Both the position numbers and the translations under genes were made by a program. Below, in pieces: positions 7,053-13,987 of a stretch of DNA of 14,750 nucleotides. The notes under the pieces are model-generated. The model was not told where the DNA came from. It saw nothing but the letters and a program-made list of their open reading frames with translations, and did no database searches. How positions within the stretch are numbered: position 1 is the first letter of the stretch; every line of letters begins with the position of its first letter. Source of the stretch: Emcibacter sp. (lineage in GTDB: Bacteria; Pseudomonadota; Alphaproteobacteria; Sphingomonadales; Emcibacteraceae); the NCBI GenBank assembly GCA_016765435.1, contig JAESPY010000005.1:2943-17692 (forward strand), written 5' to 3'.

Positions 7053-8477
7053 ATGCCAAACCCGACGATTACACAAGGTTTACCCTGTGCGAGTGATGAG
7101 CCGTTAGGAAGTGCGAGATGTCCCGCGCCGAGTGTGCAAGACATAATCAAGCAGGATTTGCACAAGGCTCCAGCCGTTTTAACCCATGAAAATTATGAGT
7201 ATCTCGGCAGTGATGACGTGGGCTATGGGCGTTATTATGAGCAAAGTTTTTTCGAAAATGAGATGGAAAAAATATGGGGGAAAACATGGCAATGGGTGTG
7301 CCGTGAAGAACATATTCCAGAAGCGGGGGATCATTATGTTTATGAGGTGGGCTATTTCTCTTTCATTATTATTCGTCAGCAAGACGGGGGCGTTAAGGGA
7401 TTCGTCAATTCCTGTTTGCACCGTAGTACCAAACTGCGAAAGGGTGAAGGTATTGGCAGCGCACAGGAATTGCGATGCCCCTATCATGGTTGGACATGGT
7501 CCAATGAAGGGGACTTGAAATCGGTGCCCTGTGCCTGGGATTTTGCGCATGTTGACCCGGATAAATTCAGCCTGCCGGAAGTGCGTGTTGGCCAATGGGG
7601 AGGTTTTATCTTCATTAATCCCGGTGAAGAGGGCCCGGACCTTATGGAATATCTGGGGGTTCTGCCGGAGCATTTTGCCAATTGGGATTTAGATAAACGG
7701 TTTGTTGAATTGCATTTGGCAAAGGAATTACCCTGTAACTGGAAAACAGCTCAGGAAGCATTTCTGGAATCTTATCATGTTTATGAAACCCACCCGCAAT
7801 TGATGGCCGGGGTTGGCGATGCCAATGTGCAATATGATATTTACGGCGATCATGTTTCCCGTTTTTATGCTGCTGTTGGGGTGAATAGCCCGCATTTATC
7901 AAACCCTTTGTCGGAACAGGAACTGGTCAATGCGATGCTGGTTGGGGATCGTTCGGTCCTGAATGATGATTTGACCGTGGGGGAGGGCGAAACGGCCCGT
8001 ATTGTGATGGCGCGTTTCCTGCGGCAGACCTTGGGGGAGAAATATAAAAGTGATTTGTCTGGTTTTTCCGATTCCGAAATAATTGACACTGTGGAATATC
8101 ATCTTTTCCCCAATATGGTTCTGTTTCCGGGCTTATCACTGCCCATGGTTTACCGTTTTCGGCCCATCGGAATGAACCCCGGAAAATGTCTTTTTGAGCT
8201 TCTGTTCCTGCGTCCGGTACCGGAAGATGGTGAGGCCCCAGAACCGGCGGAGCCTCATTATGTGGGAGAGAATGAAAGCTATTCTTCGGCGCCGGGAATG
8301 GATCCGGCTTTTGGGGCTGTTTACGATCAGGACACAGATAATCTGCGGGCGCAACAACAGGGTTTTATGGCCAGCCGGAAAAAAGGTCAGACATTGGGGA
8401 ACTATCAGGAGGTGCGCATTAGGCATCTGAATAAAACGATTGATAAATACTTGGATGATTCAATCATTACAAAATAA
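7053..8477 (+). CDS. Rieske non-heme iron oxygenase, alpha (catalytic) subunit
   Basis: The 474-residue product inserts oxygen into a substrate using a Rieske [2Fe-2S] cluster and a mononuclear iron. The Rieske motif is C121-x-H123 and C142-PY-H145. The iron site is in NWKTAQEAFLESYHVYETH, giving H242 and H247, with the third ligand probably the Asp of QDTDN near 427 (D427). The residue expected to bridge the two metal centres is Glu (E239) and not the Asp of naphthalene dioxygenase. From family knowledge, Glu here is typical of alpha-only oxygenases such as carnitine monooxygenase, which need no beta subunit. No ferredoxin, reductase or classical beta subunit is encoded in the window, so electrons must come from elsewhere. 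The TonB-dependent receptor gene starts 12 bases downstream, so the two are almost surely cotranscribed. Substrate unknown; the SDR and SnoaL neighbours suggest an alicyclic, terpenoid or steroid-like compound. Confidence 0.93.
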   Translation: MPNPTITQGLPCASDEPLGSARCPAPSVQDIIKQDLHKAPAVLTHENYEYLGSDDVGYGRYYEQSFFENEMEKIWGKTWQWVCREEHIPEAGDHYVYEVGYFSFIIIRQQDGGVKGFVNSCLHRSTKLRKGEGIGSAQELRCPYHGWTWSNEGDLKSVPCAWDFAHVDPDKFSLPEVRVGQWGGFIFINPGEEGPDLMEYLGVLPEHFANWDLDKRFVELHLAKELPCNWKTAQEAFLESYHVYETHPQLMAGVGDANVQYDIYGDHVSRFYAAVGVNSPHLSNPLSEQELVNAMLVGDRSVLNDDLTVGEGETARIVMARFLRQTLGEKYKSDLSGFSDSEIIDTVEYHLFPNMVLFPGLSLPMVYRFRPIGMNPGKCLFELLFLRPVPEDGEAPEPAEPHYVGENESYSSAPGMDPAFGAVYDQDTDNLRAQQQGFMASRKKGQTLGNYQEVRIRHLNKTIDKYLDDSIITK

Positions 8478-8489
8478 AGGGAGAATACT

Positions 8490-10808
8490 ATGTACTTAAA
8501 TGAGGGAAAGTTATTAACAAGCGTATCATTGCTGATGATGGCATCTGCTTCGATAACGGCACAAGCAGCGGAAACGAATGGTGCCGTTTTGGAAGAGCTG
8601 GTCGTGACAGCGCAGAAAAAATCCGAGAATATACAGGATGTACCGATTTCCATTGTCGCGGTTACGGGGGATGATGTGGCGGACCTTCATGCGGTAACCC
8701 TTGAGGGGCTGCAAAACACAATCCCCAATGTTTCTATCGGGCCTTTTTCCAATACACCAAATAATGCGGTTTTTACCATTCGGGGTATCGGTGTGATTGA
8801 GCCAGATCCCTATGCCGGTAATACGGTGGCTGTGGTTGTGGACGGTGTGCCGCAATATTTCTCCATCGGGGCGTTGGTCGATTTGTATGACATTGACCGT
8901 ATTGAGGTTTTGCGGGGGCCGCAAGGGACACTCTTTGGGGCCAATACCACGGGCGGTGTTATTAATATTATTAATAAACAGCCAGAAGAAGAATTCGGCG
9001 GGCAACTGGATTTTAGTTATGGTGACTGGAAGCATTTGACCATTGGCGGTGTCGTGACCGGGGCGATTACCGAGACGGTATCCGCCCGTTTATCTATTTC
9101 CCATGATGAGCGTCAAGGATGGGTCACTAATGTTGTTGACGGGTCCGATATGGGGAGCCGTGATGTGACGATCATACGCGGCGCGGTTAAGATAACCCCG
9201 AGCGATAATTTCGAAATGACTTTGACGGGTGAATATGACATTGCCCGTAACGGCTCACCTGTTGTTATCGCGGGCAATTTGCCCGGTGAATCGGAATATG
9301 TGCCGGAAGGCTTCCGTAATATGTATGCCTCACCCTGTGCCCCGGCGGGGTCGGTTTGTGATGCGCCGGATAATTTTCTTTCGGCCAATAATTCTGTGCC
9401 GAATTTAAGTCACATGGATACGTATCGTGCCACATTGAATATGAAATTCTCCAATACAGGCATCGGAGATATTACCTCCATTACGGGCTATAAGAAATTC
9501 GATCTTTTTGAATATACGGATCAGGATGGGACGCCAGTTACGTTAATTGACACCCGCCGGACGACAGAAGGTTGGCAGTTTAGTCAGGAATTGCGCACCG
9601 ATTTTGAGGCTTCCGATATTGTTCGTATGACGGTCGGGGGACTGTTCATGAAGACGCATTTTAACCATGAACAGGACCTGAGAATTGATTTCGCGGGTGG
9701 GGCGACATATGACTTTGTCAATGACACGGTGACAAAAGGCTTTCCCGGTTTGTTTCAGTTAAATTTAGAGGATCAGGACAATTGGTCCGGGTCATTCTTT
9801 GCACAATCATATATTGATGTGACAGAGGATATCACCATACAGGCAGGGGTTCGTTATACCCACGAAGAAACCGAAATGGAGGCCTCTACGCTGACGACAT
9901 TTGCACCGGGTGGTGTGACGACGTTTGATGGTGTGGCACCGGACGGGACGCCTAATCTGTTGATCAGTAATGTCGCTCCCCCGCGGGAGAAAAGCTCCTG
10001 GGACAATATCGGCTGGAAAATAGGCATCGATTATAAAGCCACCGCAGACAGTTTGTTATATGCATATTGGGCGCGCGGCTTTAAATCAGGCGGTTATACG
10101 GGGCGGATCGGGATCGCACAGGATGTGGGACCTTACGGGCCGGAGAAGGTTGATACCTTTGAAATTGGCTATAAAGCGGACTTTCTTGAGAACAGGTTGC
10201 GGACCAATATTGCGGCCTTCTACACGAATTACCGTGATATGCAATTGGCACAGATATATTTTGTGGGTTCCGGTGCCAATCTGGTACAGGGGAATACCAT
10301 TATTAATGCAGCGAGTTCCCGTATTATGGGGGTCGAGATTGATGCAACGGCTATTCCTGCGGAGGGTTTGACCCTGACAGGATCAATCGCTTATACGGAT
10401 GCGGAATACCGGGATTTCTCTTTTCTGTTGCCTGATTCCTCCACACGTGATCTGTCTGGGCAGAGACTTCAGAATAGCCCGAAATGGAGCGGTGCCGCTG
10501 CGGTCAGTTATGAGTTTCCGGTGTCCGATAATGGTATGGCACGAATAAAGGTGCAATATACTTATACGGGCGAGAAACTGTTGACGTCTATTGTTGATAC
10601 GCCACGTGCAACGATCAAGGCCGTTTCACTTGTGAATGCCAATATGGACTGGATGCCGTTAGATGATCAATTCACCATTAGCTTATGGGCTAGAAACCTG
10701 CTTGATAAACGTTATATCAATAGCGTCTTTGATGCGCCCGGCACGCTTGGTTTGGTAAATTATGCCCCGCCACGTGAATATGGCGTATCTTTTAAAGCCC
10801 CTTTCTAG
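8490..10808 (+). CDS. TonB-dependent outer-membrane receptor
   Basis: The 772-residue product is an outer-membrane beta-barrel that takes up a ligand using TonB energy. A signal peptide (about 1-27, ending AQA/A) is followed by a TonB-box-like ELVVTA (36-41), then a plug domain with QDVPISIVAVTG (49-60), VVDGVP (116-121) and LRGPQGTLFGANTTGGVINII (141-161). The rest is barrel, ending at a C-terminal Phe after YGVSFKAP, the usual outer-membrane sorting signal. Length is normal. AAGGGAGA stands just before the ATG, overlapping the end of the oxygenase gene. Receptors of this sequence type often go with catabolic clusters in sphingomonads and related marine bacteria. Linkage to an oxygenase suggests import of the pathway substrate, not iron; that is inference. 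Confidence 0.95.
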   Translation: MYLNEGKLLTSVSLLMMASASITAQAAETNGAVLEELVVTAQKKSENIQDVPISIVAVTGDDVADLHAVTLEGLQNTIPNVSIGPFSNTPNNAVFTIRGIGVIEPDPYAGNTVAVVVDGVPQYFSIGALVDLYDIDRIEVLRGPQGTLFGANTTGGVINIINKQPEEEFGGQLDFSYGDWKHLTIGGVVTGAITETVSARLSISHDERQGWVTNVVDGSDMGSRDVTIIRGAVKITPSDNFEMTLTGEYDIARNGSPVVIAGNLPGESEYVPEGFRNMYASPCAPAGSVCDAPDNFLSANNSVPNLSHMDTYRATLNMKFSNTGIGDITSITGYKKFDLFEYTDQDGTPVTLIDTRRTTEGWQFSQELRTDFEASDIVRMTVGGLFMKTHFNHEQDLRIDFAGGATYDFVNDTVTKGFPGLFQLNLEDQDNWSGSFFAQSYIDVTEDITIQAGVRYTHEETEMEASTLTTFAPGGVTTFDGVAPDGTPNLLISNVAPPREKSSWDNIGWKIGIDYKATADSLLYAYWARGFKSGGYTGRIGIAQDVGPYGPEKVDTFEIGYKADFLENRLRTNIAAFYTNYRDMQLAQIYFVGSGANLVQGNTIINAASSRIMGVEIDATAIPAEGLTLTGSIAYTDAEYRDFSFLLPDSSTRDLSGQRLQNSPKWSGAAAVSYEFPVSDNGMARIKVQYTYTGEKLLTSIVDTPRATIKAVSLVNANMDWMPLDDQFTISLWARNLLDKRYINSVFDAPGTLGLVNYAPPREYGVSFKAPF

Positions 10809-10819
10809 GCTATGTTATG

Positions 10820-10856
10820 ATCCCTGCTTTCATATTGAGAGCAGGGATATTTTTTT
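10820..10856 (+). terminator. Strong intrinsic terminator after the receptor gene
   Basis: ATCCCTGCTTTC (10820-10831) and GAGAGCAGGGAT (10837-10848) form a 12-pair stem with a single G-T wobble and a 5-base loop (ATATT), followed by a run of seven T (10850-10856). It begins 12 bases after the receptor stop codon. The next gene starts only 22 bases beyond it, so that gene needs read-through or a promoter inside the receptor gene. Confidence 0.9.
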
Positions 10857-10878
10857 ACATGATAATTTTGGTGACATA

Positions 10879-11955
10879 ATGACACTTACTTCACATGATA
10901 TTATAGCCCGTGGTGATATTAAAAATATTCTAGCAAATCATAGCCGGGGTATCGACCGTGCCGATTTTAATTTGTTGTCTTCTGCTTATCATCCCGATGC
11001 CACTGTGGATTATGGTTTTTATAATGGCCCCGCCGCAGGGTTGGTGGAAATATTGGCGAAGGCCCAAAAGGCAGCCGCCCCAAGTACGCACCGTACGTCT
11101 AATATGTGGATTAAAATTGTTGGAGAAAAAGCCATTTCGGAATCATATGTTATGGCCTATGTGGAAGATGCGACCACGCAAAGACTGGTGTTTGGGCGGT
11201 ATCTTGATCGGTTAAGTGTTCAGGATGGCGCATGGCGGATTTCGCACCGGACCTATATCCTTGATGGTAATACAAACCGCCCGATGACAGCGGAACGGGC
11301 CGATCCTGATGTTGCCCATACTCATTTTGTACCGCAAGGGGGACACGGTGCCGCAGACCCCGGGCGCACGTTATTGGCCTATGCCGAAGCGCAAGTAAAT
11401 AATTCACTTCAGAAAGACAGTAAAATGCAAAATAATGATGAAAATACGGTTCTGAATTCTACGCTGGATGCGGCCCTGTCCAAGCTCGCCATTCATGACC
11501 TTGGGATGGCCTATTGTCGTGGGGTTGATCGTGCCGATGCTGATTTGTTAAAAACAATCTTTCATGAAGATGCGGTGGTTATTTCCGGTGTCATCAATGG
11601 ATCGGGGAATGAATTCTCGGAAGGCATTACAGACTTTGTCGAAAATAACGTTGATTATTGTTTCCACTCCGTTGCCAATGAATGGGTTGAGGTTAAGGGC
11701 GATCATGCCGTGGGGGAACATTACGTTGTTGCCCAGATGACCATGGGCGGGGAAGATATTATGACAGGGGGCCGATATATTGACCGTTATGAACGACGCG
11801 AAGGTGTTTGGAAGATTACCAGCCGGACATTTGTCATGGACTGGAATACCAAAGGCCCGACCACTCTTCAGAGAGGGGGCTTTTATGAAGGACTGAAAAA
11901 TTGGGGTAAATGGGGCAAGTCTGACTTGGTTTATGACCTCTGGAAAATGATATAA
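10879..11955 (+). CDS. Tandem two-domain SnoaL-like (NTF2-fold) protein
   Basis: The product has 358 residues from the ATG at 10879, chosen because GGTGA lies 4 bases before it and the sequence upstream is the receptor's end and the terminator. It holds two SnoaL_4-like domains, about 7-135 and 197-325, joined by a polar linker. This family includes dehydratases, isomerases and cyclases that act on alicyclic substrates. By alignment to the neighbouring SnoaL proteins, domain 2 has Y212, D217 (Y+5), H263 and E280, matching the Tyr-Asp-His-acid layout of bile-acid dehydratase BaiE. Domain 1 has H21 in place of the Tyr, with D26, H71 and E88 kept. Most family members have one domain, so this looks like a gene fusion or duplication. 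An in-frame ATG at 11425 (residue 183) just before domain 2 could be a relict start. Function beyond fold is inferred. Confidence 0.85.
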   Translation: MTLTSHDIIARGDIKNILANHSRGIDRADFNLLSSAYHPDATVDYGFYNGPAAGLVEILAKAQKAAAPSTHRTSNMWIKIVGEKAISESYVMAYVEDATTQRLVFGRYLDRLSVQDGAWRISHRTYILDGNTNRPMTAERADPDVAHTHFVPQGGHGAADPGRTLLAYAEAQVNNSLQKDSKMQNNDENTVLNSTLDAALSKLAIHDLGMAYCRGVDRADADLLKTIFHEDAVVISGVINGSGNEFSEGITDFVENNVDYCFHSVANEWVEVKGDHAVGEHYVVAQMTMGGEDIMTGGRYIDRYERREGVWKITSRTFVMDWNTKGPTTLQRGGFYEGLKNWGKWGKSDLVYDLWKMI

Positions 11956-11996
11956 GTTGTTGTAAATATTATAAATAGTGAAGAGAAATAGGGAAT

Positions 11997-12743
11997 ATGG
12001 GACAGTTAGAAGGTAAAGTCGCAATCATAACCGGGGGCGCTTCTGGATTGGGGGCTGCTGATGCCCGTATGTTCGTACGGGAAGGTGCAAAAGTCGTTAT
12101 CACAGATATTCAGGAAGCATTGGGGCAATCCGTGGCAAAATCATTACCAAATACGTTTTTTATAGCCCATGATGTCCGGGATGAGGCGCAATGGCAAAGG
12201 GTCGTTGATTTCACTGTTAAAGAATTTGGCGGACTGGATATTCTGGTGAATAATGCGGGTTTGGTCCGTTTTGCAAATGTGGAGGATTGTACGCTCGAAG
12301 ATTTTCGTCTTCAGAATCAAGTAATGGTCGAAGGAAGTTTTCTGGGCTGTAAAACCGCAATTCCAGAAATAGCAAAACGCGGCGGCGGGTCCATCATTAA
12401 TATGGCCTCTGTTGCGGCAAGGAAAGGGATTGGAATTATTCCAGCCTATAGTGCCGCCAAGGGGGCTATTATTGCCATGTCTCGTAGTGTGGCCGTTCAT
12501 TGTCAGGAACAGGGCTATAACATCAGGGTGAATAGTGTTGTACCCGGCGCTCATGATACGCCGATGACACAGCAGGCCCTGTCACAACTTTCCACAGATG
12601 AAGCAGGCCTCGATCAAATGCAGGATCAAGGGCAGGGCAAACCGGAAGATGTGGCAAATCTTGTCCTGTTTCTCGCGTCTGATTTATCAAAACAGATTAC
12701 CGGAACGGAAATGGTCATCGATAATGGCGAAACGATGCAATAA
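11997..12743 (+). CDS. Classical short-chain dehydrogenase/reductase (SDR)
   Basis: The 248-residue product is a normal-length classical SDR. It has the cofactor loop TGGASGLG (12-19), NNAG (85-88), catalytic S138 and Y151-x3-K155, and RVNSVVPG (177-184) after the catalytic helix. An Asp ending the second strand (TDI, D37) favours NAD over NADP. Similar enzymes oxidise secondary alcohols on rings, including hydroxysteroids and cyclic alcohols. It starts 41 bases after the tandem SnoaL gene with GAAGAGA upstream and is followed 12 bases later by another SnoaL gene, so these three genes form a likely operon. Substrate is not readable; oxidation of a hydroxyl made or exposed by the oxygenase pathway is inferred. 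Confidence 0.93.
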   Translation: MGQLEGKVAIITGGASGLGAADARMFVREGAKVVITDIQEALGQSVAKSLPNTFFIAHDVRDEAQWQRVVDFTVKEFGGLDILVNNAGLVRFANVEDCTLEDFRLQNQVMVEGSFLGCKTAIPEIAKRGGGSIINMASVAARKGIGIIPAYSAAKGAIIAMSRSVAVHCQEQGYNIRVNSVVPGAHDTPMTQQALSQLSTDEAGLDQMQDQGQGKPEDVANLVLFLASDLSKQITGTEMVIDNGETMQ

Positions 12744-12749
12744 GGAAGG
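12742..12749 (+). promoter_or_regulatory. Ribosome binding site overlapping the SDR stop codon
   Basis: AAGGAAGG runs from inside the SDR stop codon (TAA, 12741-12743) to 6 bases before the ATG at 12756. It sets that start and supports cotranscription of the two genes. Confidence 0.7.
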
Positions 12750-12755
12750 TAGAAT

Positions 12756-13283
12756 ATGAGCAAGAAATTTGATTTAGAGGCTGAAGTGCGTGATCTATGT
12801 GCTCGCCGGGATATTAACGATGCCCTATGTCGTTATATGCGGGGGCAGGACCGCCTTGATCCTGAATTACATCGCAGCGCTTTCCATGATGATGCGTGGG
12901 TTGATTGCGGGATTATGAAGGGCAGCGCCGACGAATTTGTAACGTTTGCTCAGGGTTTTCTGGCGGACCTAAAAGGCAGCCAGCATATCATTGGTCAGGT
13001 ACATCTGGATGTGGACGGGGATCATGCCTCTGGTGAGGTTTATTTTTATGCCTGGCACCGTATAGAGCAAGACGGCGAACCCAAAGATTTGATTGTGGCC
13101 GGACGTTATATTGATGAATATGCCTGCCGTGAGGGTGAATGGCGCATTGTCAAACGGCTTGAACTTATTGACTGGGCGCGAACAGATCCCACCACAGACG
13201 GTTTCATGAGCGAAACCCCGGGTCTCCTTCTGGGGCAGAGAGGAAACGCCGATTTCAGCCATACCCGTGACTGGCCAGCGTAA
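12756..13283 (+). CDS. Single-domain SnoaL-like (NTF2-fold) protein
   Basis: The 175-residue product is a SnoaL_4-type alpha+beta barrel with a conical cavity. The pattern that its relatives here share is complete: Y27, D32 (Y+5), H77 and E94, then AGRYIDEY (115-122) and WRIVKR (129-134). In BaiE, the bile-acid 7alpha-dehydratase of the same superfamily, Tyr30, Asp35, His83 and Asp106 occupy comparable places, so a dehydratase or isomerase is plausible. Its closest match in the window by eye is domain 2 of the fusion at 10879. Alternative: a Rieske beta-subunit-like partner, since that subunit shares the fold, but the oxygenase seems of the alpha-only kind. It ends 7 bases from the stop of a convergent gene, with no visible terminator between. 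Confidence 0.88.
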   Translation: MSKKFDLEAEVRDLCARRDINDALCRYMRGQDRLDPELHRSAFHDDAWVDCGIMKGSADEFVTFAQGFLADLKGSQHIIGQVHLDVDGDHASGEVYFYAWHRIEQDGEPKDLIVAGRYIDEYACREGEWRIVKRLELIDWARTDPTTDGFMSETPGLLLGQRGNADFSHTRDWPA

Positions 13284-13290
13284 AGAGACA

Positions 13291-13803
13291 TTATGCGATG
13301 TTCAGGGAGGCAAGCAGGGGGATTTCTCCTGCTTGTGCTGCGTGGTATAGTGAGGTGACTTCCATAGGGACCTGAAAACCATCCGGACTGATAATCGCGG
13401 TACTGCCTTCCCAATGAATGATCCGTACCCGGCGGCGTGTGATCCGCCATCCTTCGGGGCCGCGTATCCATTCATCATCATACCATCCGTTGCCCCGCCA
13501 TATATCGCCACCTTCAATGCCTTTGCGGACGATCAGCCAATGACCATAGGTGACGGTCGTTGCCGTATCTCCCTTAATATCGGGTATGAAATTTGCCATG
13601 CTATGGTGTGTGGCATCAAATATACGGTGGAAGGCTTCAAAGTCTTCCTTGAATTTTTCCAGATCGGTCCATAGGGCATCTCCGCCATAATCAATATGCA
13701 TATTAGGCGAGAAAACCTTGTCGAATAGCGCCCACCGTCTTGTATCAACGGCAAAACCGTAGAGGTCCACAAGGCTTCTGATTTTGCTTATATCATTCGG
13801 CAT
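13291..13803 (-). CDS. SnoaL-like (NTF2-fold) protein on the opposite strand
   Basis: The 170-residue product is another SnoaL_4/DUF4440-like protein. Y15 and D20 (Y+5) and the histidine pair H66-H67 fit the local catalytic pattern, but the position holding Glu in the other domains is V84 (GDTATTVTY), so its chemistry may differ. WYDDEWIRGPEGWRITRRR (107-125) is the usual C-terminal sheet of this fold. The start at 13803 has only a weak upstream site (AAAGAGA). It converges with the SnoaL gene at 12756 and diverges from the SDR gene at 13988. Being the only - strand enzyme of the block, it is probably transcribed from the gap 13804-13987 under its own control. Its role in the same pathway is inferred from kinship and position. 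Confidence 0.85.
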   Translation of the reverse strand: MPNDISKIRSLVDLYGFAVDTRRWALFDKVFSPNMHIDYGGDALWTDLEKFKEDFEAFHRIFDATHHSMANFIPDIKGDTATTVTYGHWLIVRKGIEGGDIWRGNGWYDDEWIRGPEGWRITRRRVRIIHWEGSTAIISPDGFQVPMEVTSLYHAAQAGEIPLLASLNIA

Positions 13804-13870
13804 AACGATGTCTCTTTCTATCCATACGGTCGTGTCCCGATTAATGGCGACCTTTCATGATATTTTCTAT

Positions 13871-13886
13871 CCTGTAAATATACAGG
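13871..13886. promoter_or_regulatory. Inverted repeat, candidate operator in the divergent gap
   Basis: CCTGTA and TACAGG flank AATA, giving a 16-base symmetric site. It lies between the - strand SnoaL gene and the + strand SDR gene, about 68 bases from the first and 102 from the second. The symmetry suits a dimeric regulator. It differs from the palindrome beside the TetR gene, so a different regulator may bind. The rest of the 184-base gap shows only the promoter and ribosome binding site reported for the SDR gene. Confidence 0.4.
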
Positions 13887-13922
13887 GGATCGACTTTGCT
13901 CATCGCCTAGCAGAAGAAGCAG

Positions 13923-13950
13923 TTTACATAACGGGGCAAGAAGATATTTT
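13923..13950 (+). promoter_or_regulatory. Probable promoter for the second SDR gene
   Basis: TTTACA (13923-13928) and TATTTT (13945-13950) are 16 bases apart, matching five and four of six consensus positions. Transcription would start near 13957, leaving a short leader with AAAGGGAA (13975-13982), 5 bases before the ATG at 13988. Confidence 0.4.
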
Positions 13951-13987
13951 GGGGCCGTCATTACTTCACATTATAAAGGGAACTATC

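Noticed and set aside
7179..7673. Long open frame antisense to the oxygenase gene
   Set aside because: It is a shadow of the oxygenase coding sequence, with no domain resemblance, and the + strand reading has clear Rieske motifs.
8526..9035. Open frame antisense to the receptor plug region
   Set aside because: The + strand frame encodes conserved receptor motifs across the same bases. The antisense product resembles nothing known.
10762..10878. A longer start for the tandem SnoaL gene, overlapping the receptor gene
   Set aside because: The added residues translate the receptor's 3' end and the terminator in another frame. The ATG at 10879 with GGTGA fits the domain start.
12756..13803. SnoaL-like proteins as classical Rieske dioxygenase beta subunits
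   Set aside because: The folds are related, but these proteins carry a dehydratase-like Tyr-Asp-His pattern, are not adjacent to the oxygenase gene, and the oxygenase has the bridging Glu of alpha-only enzymes.
13871..13886. LexA (SOS) box
   Set aside because: The gammaproteobacterial box needs eight bases between CTGT and ACAG. Here there are six.
13784..13987. An extended start for the second SDR, overlapping the - strand SnoaL gene
   Set aside because: The extra 68 residues come from the divergent promoter region and have no SDR features. The ATG at 13988 has a strong ribosome binding site.
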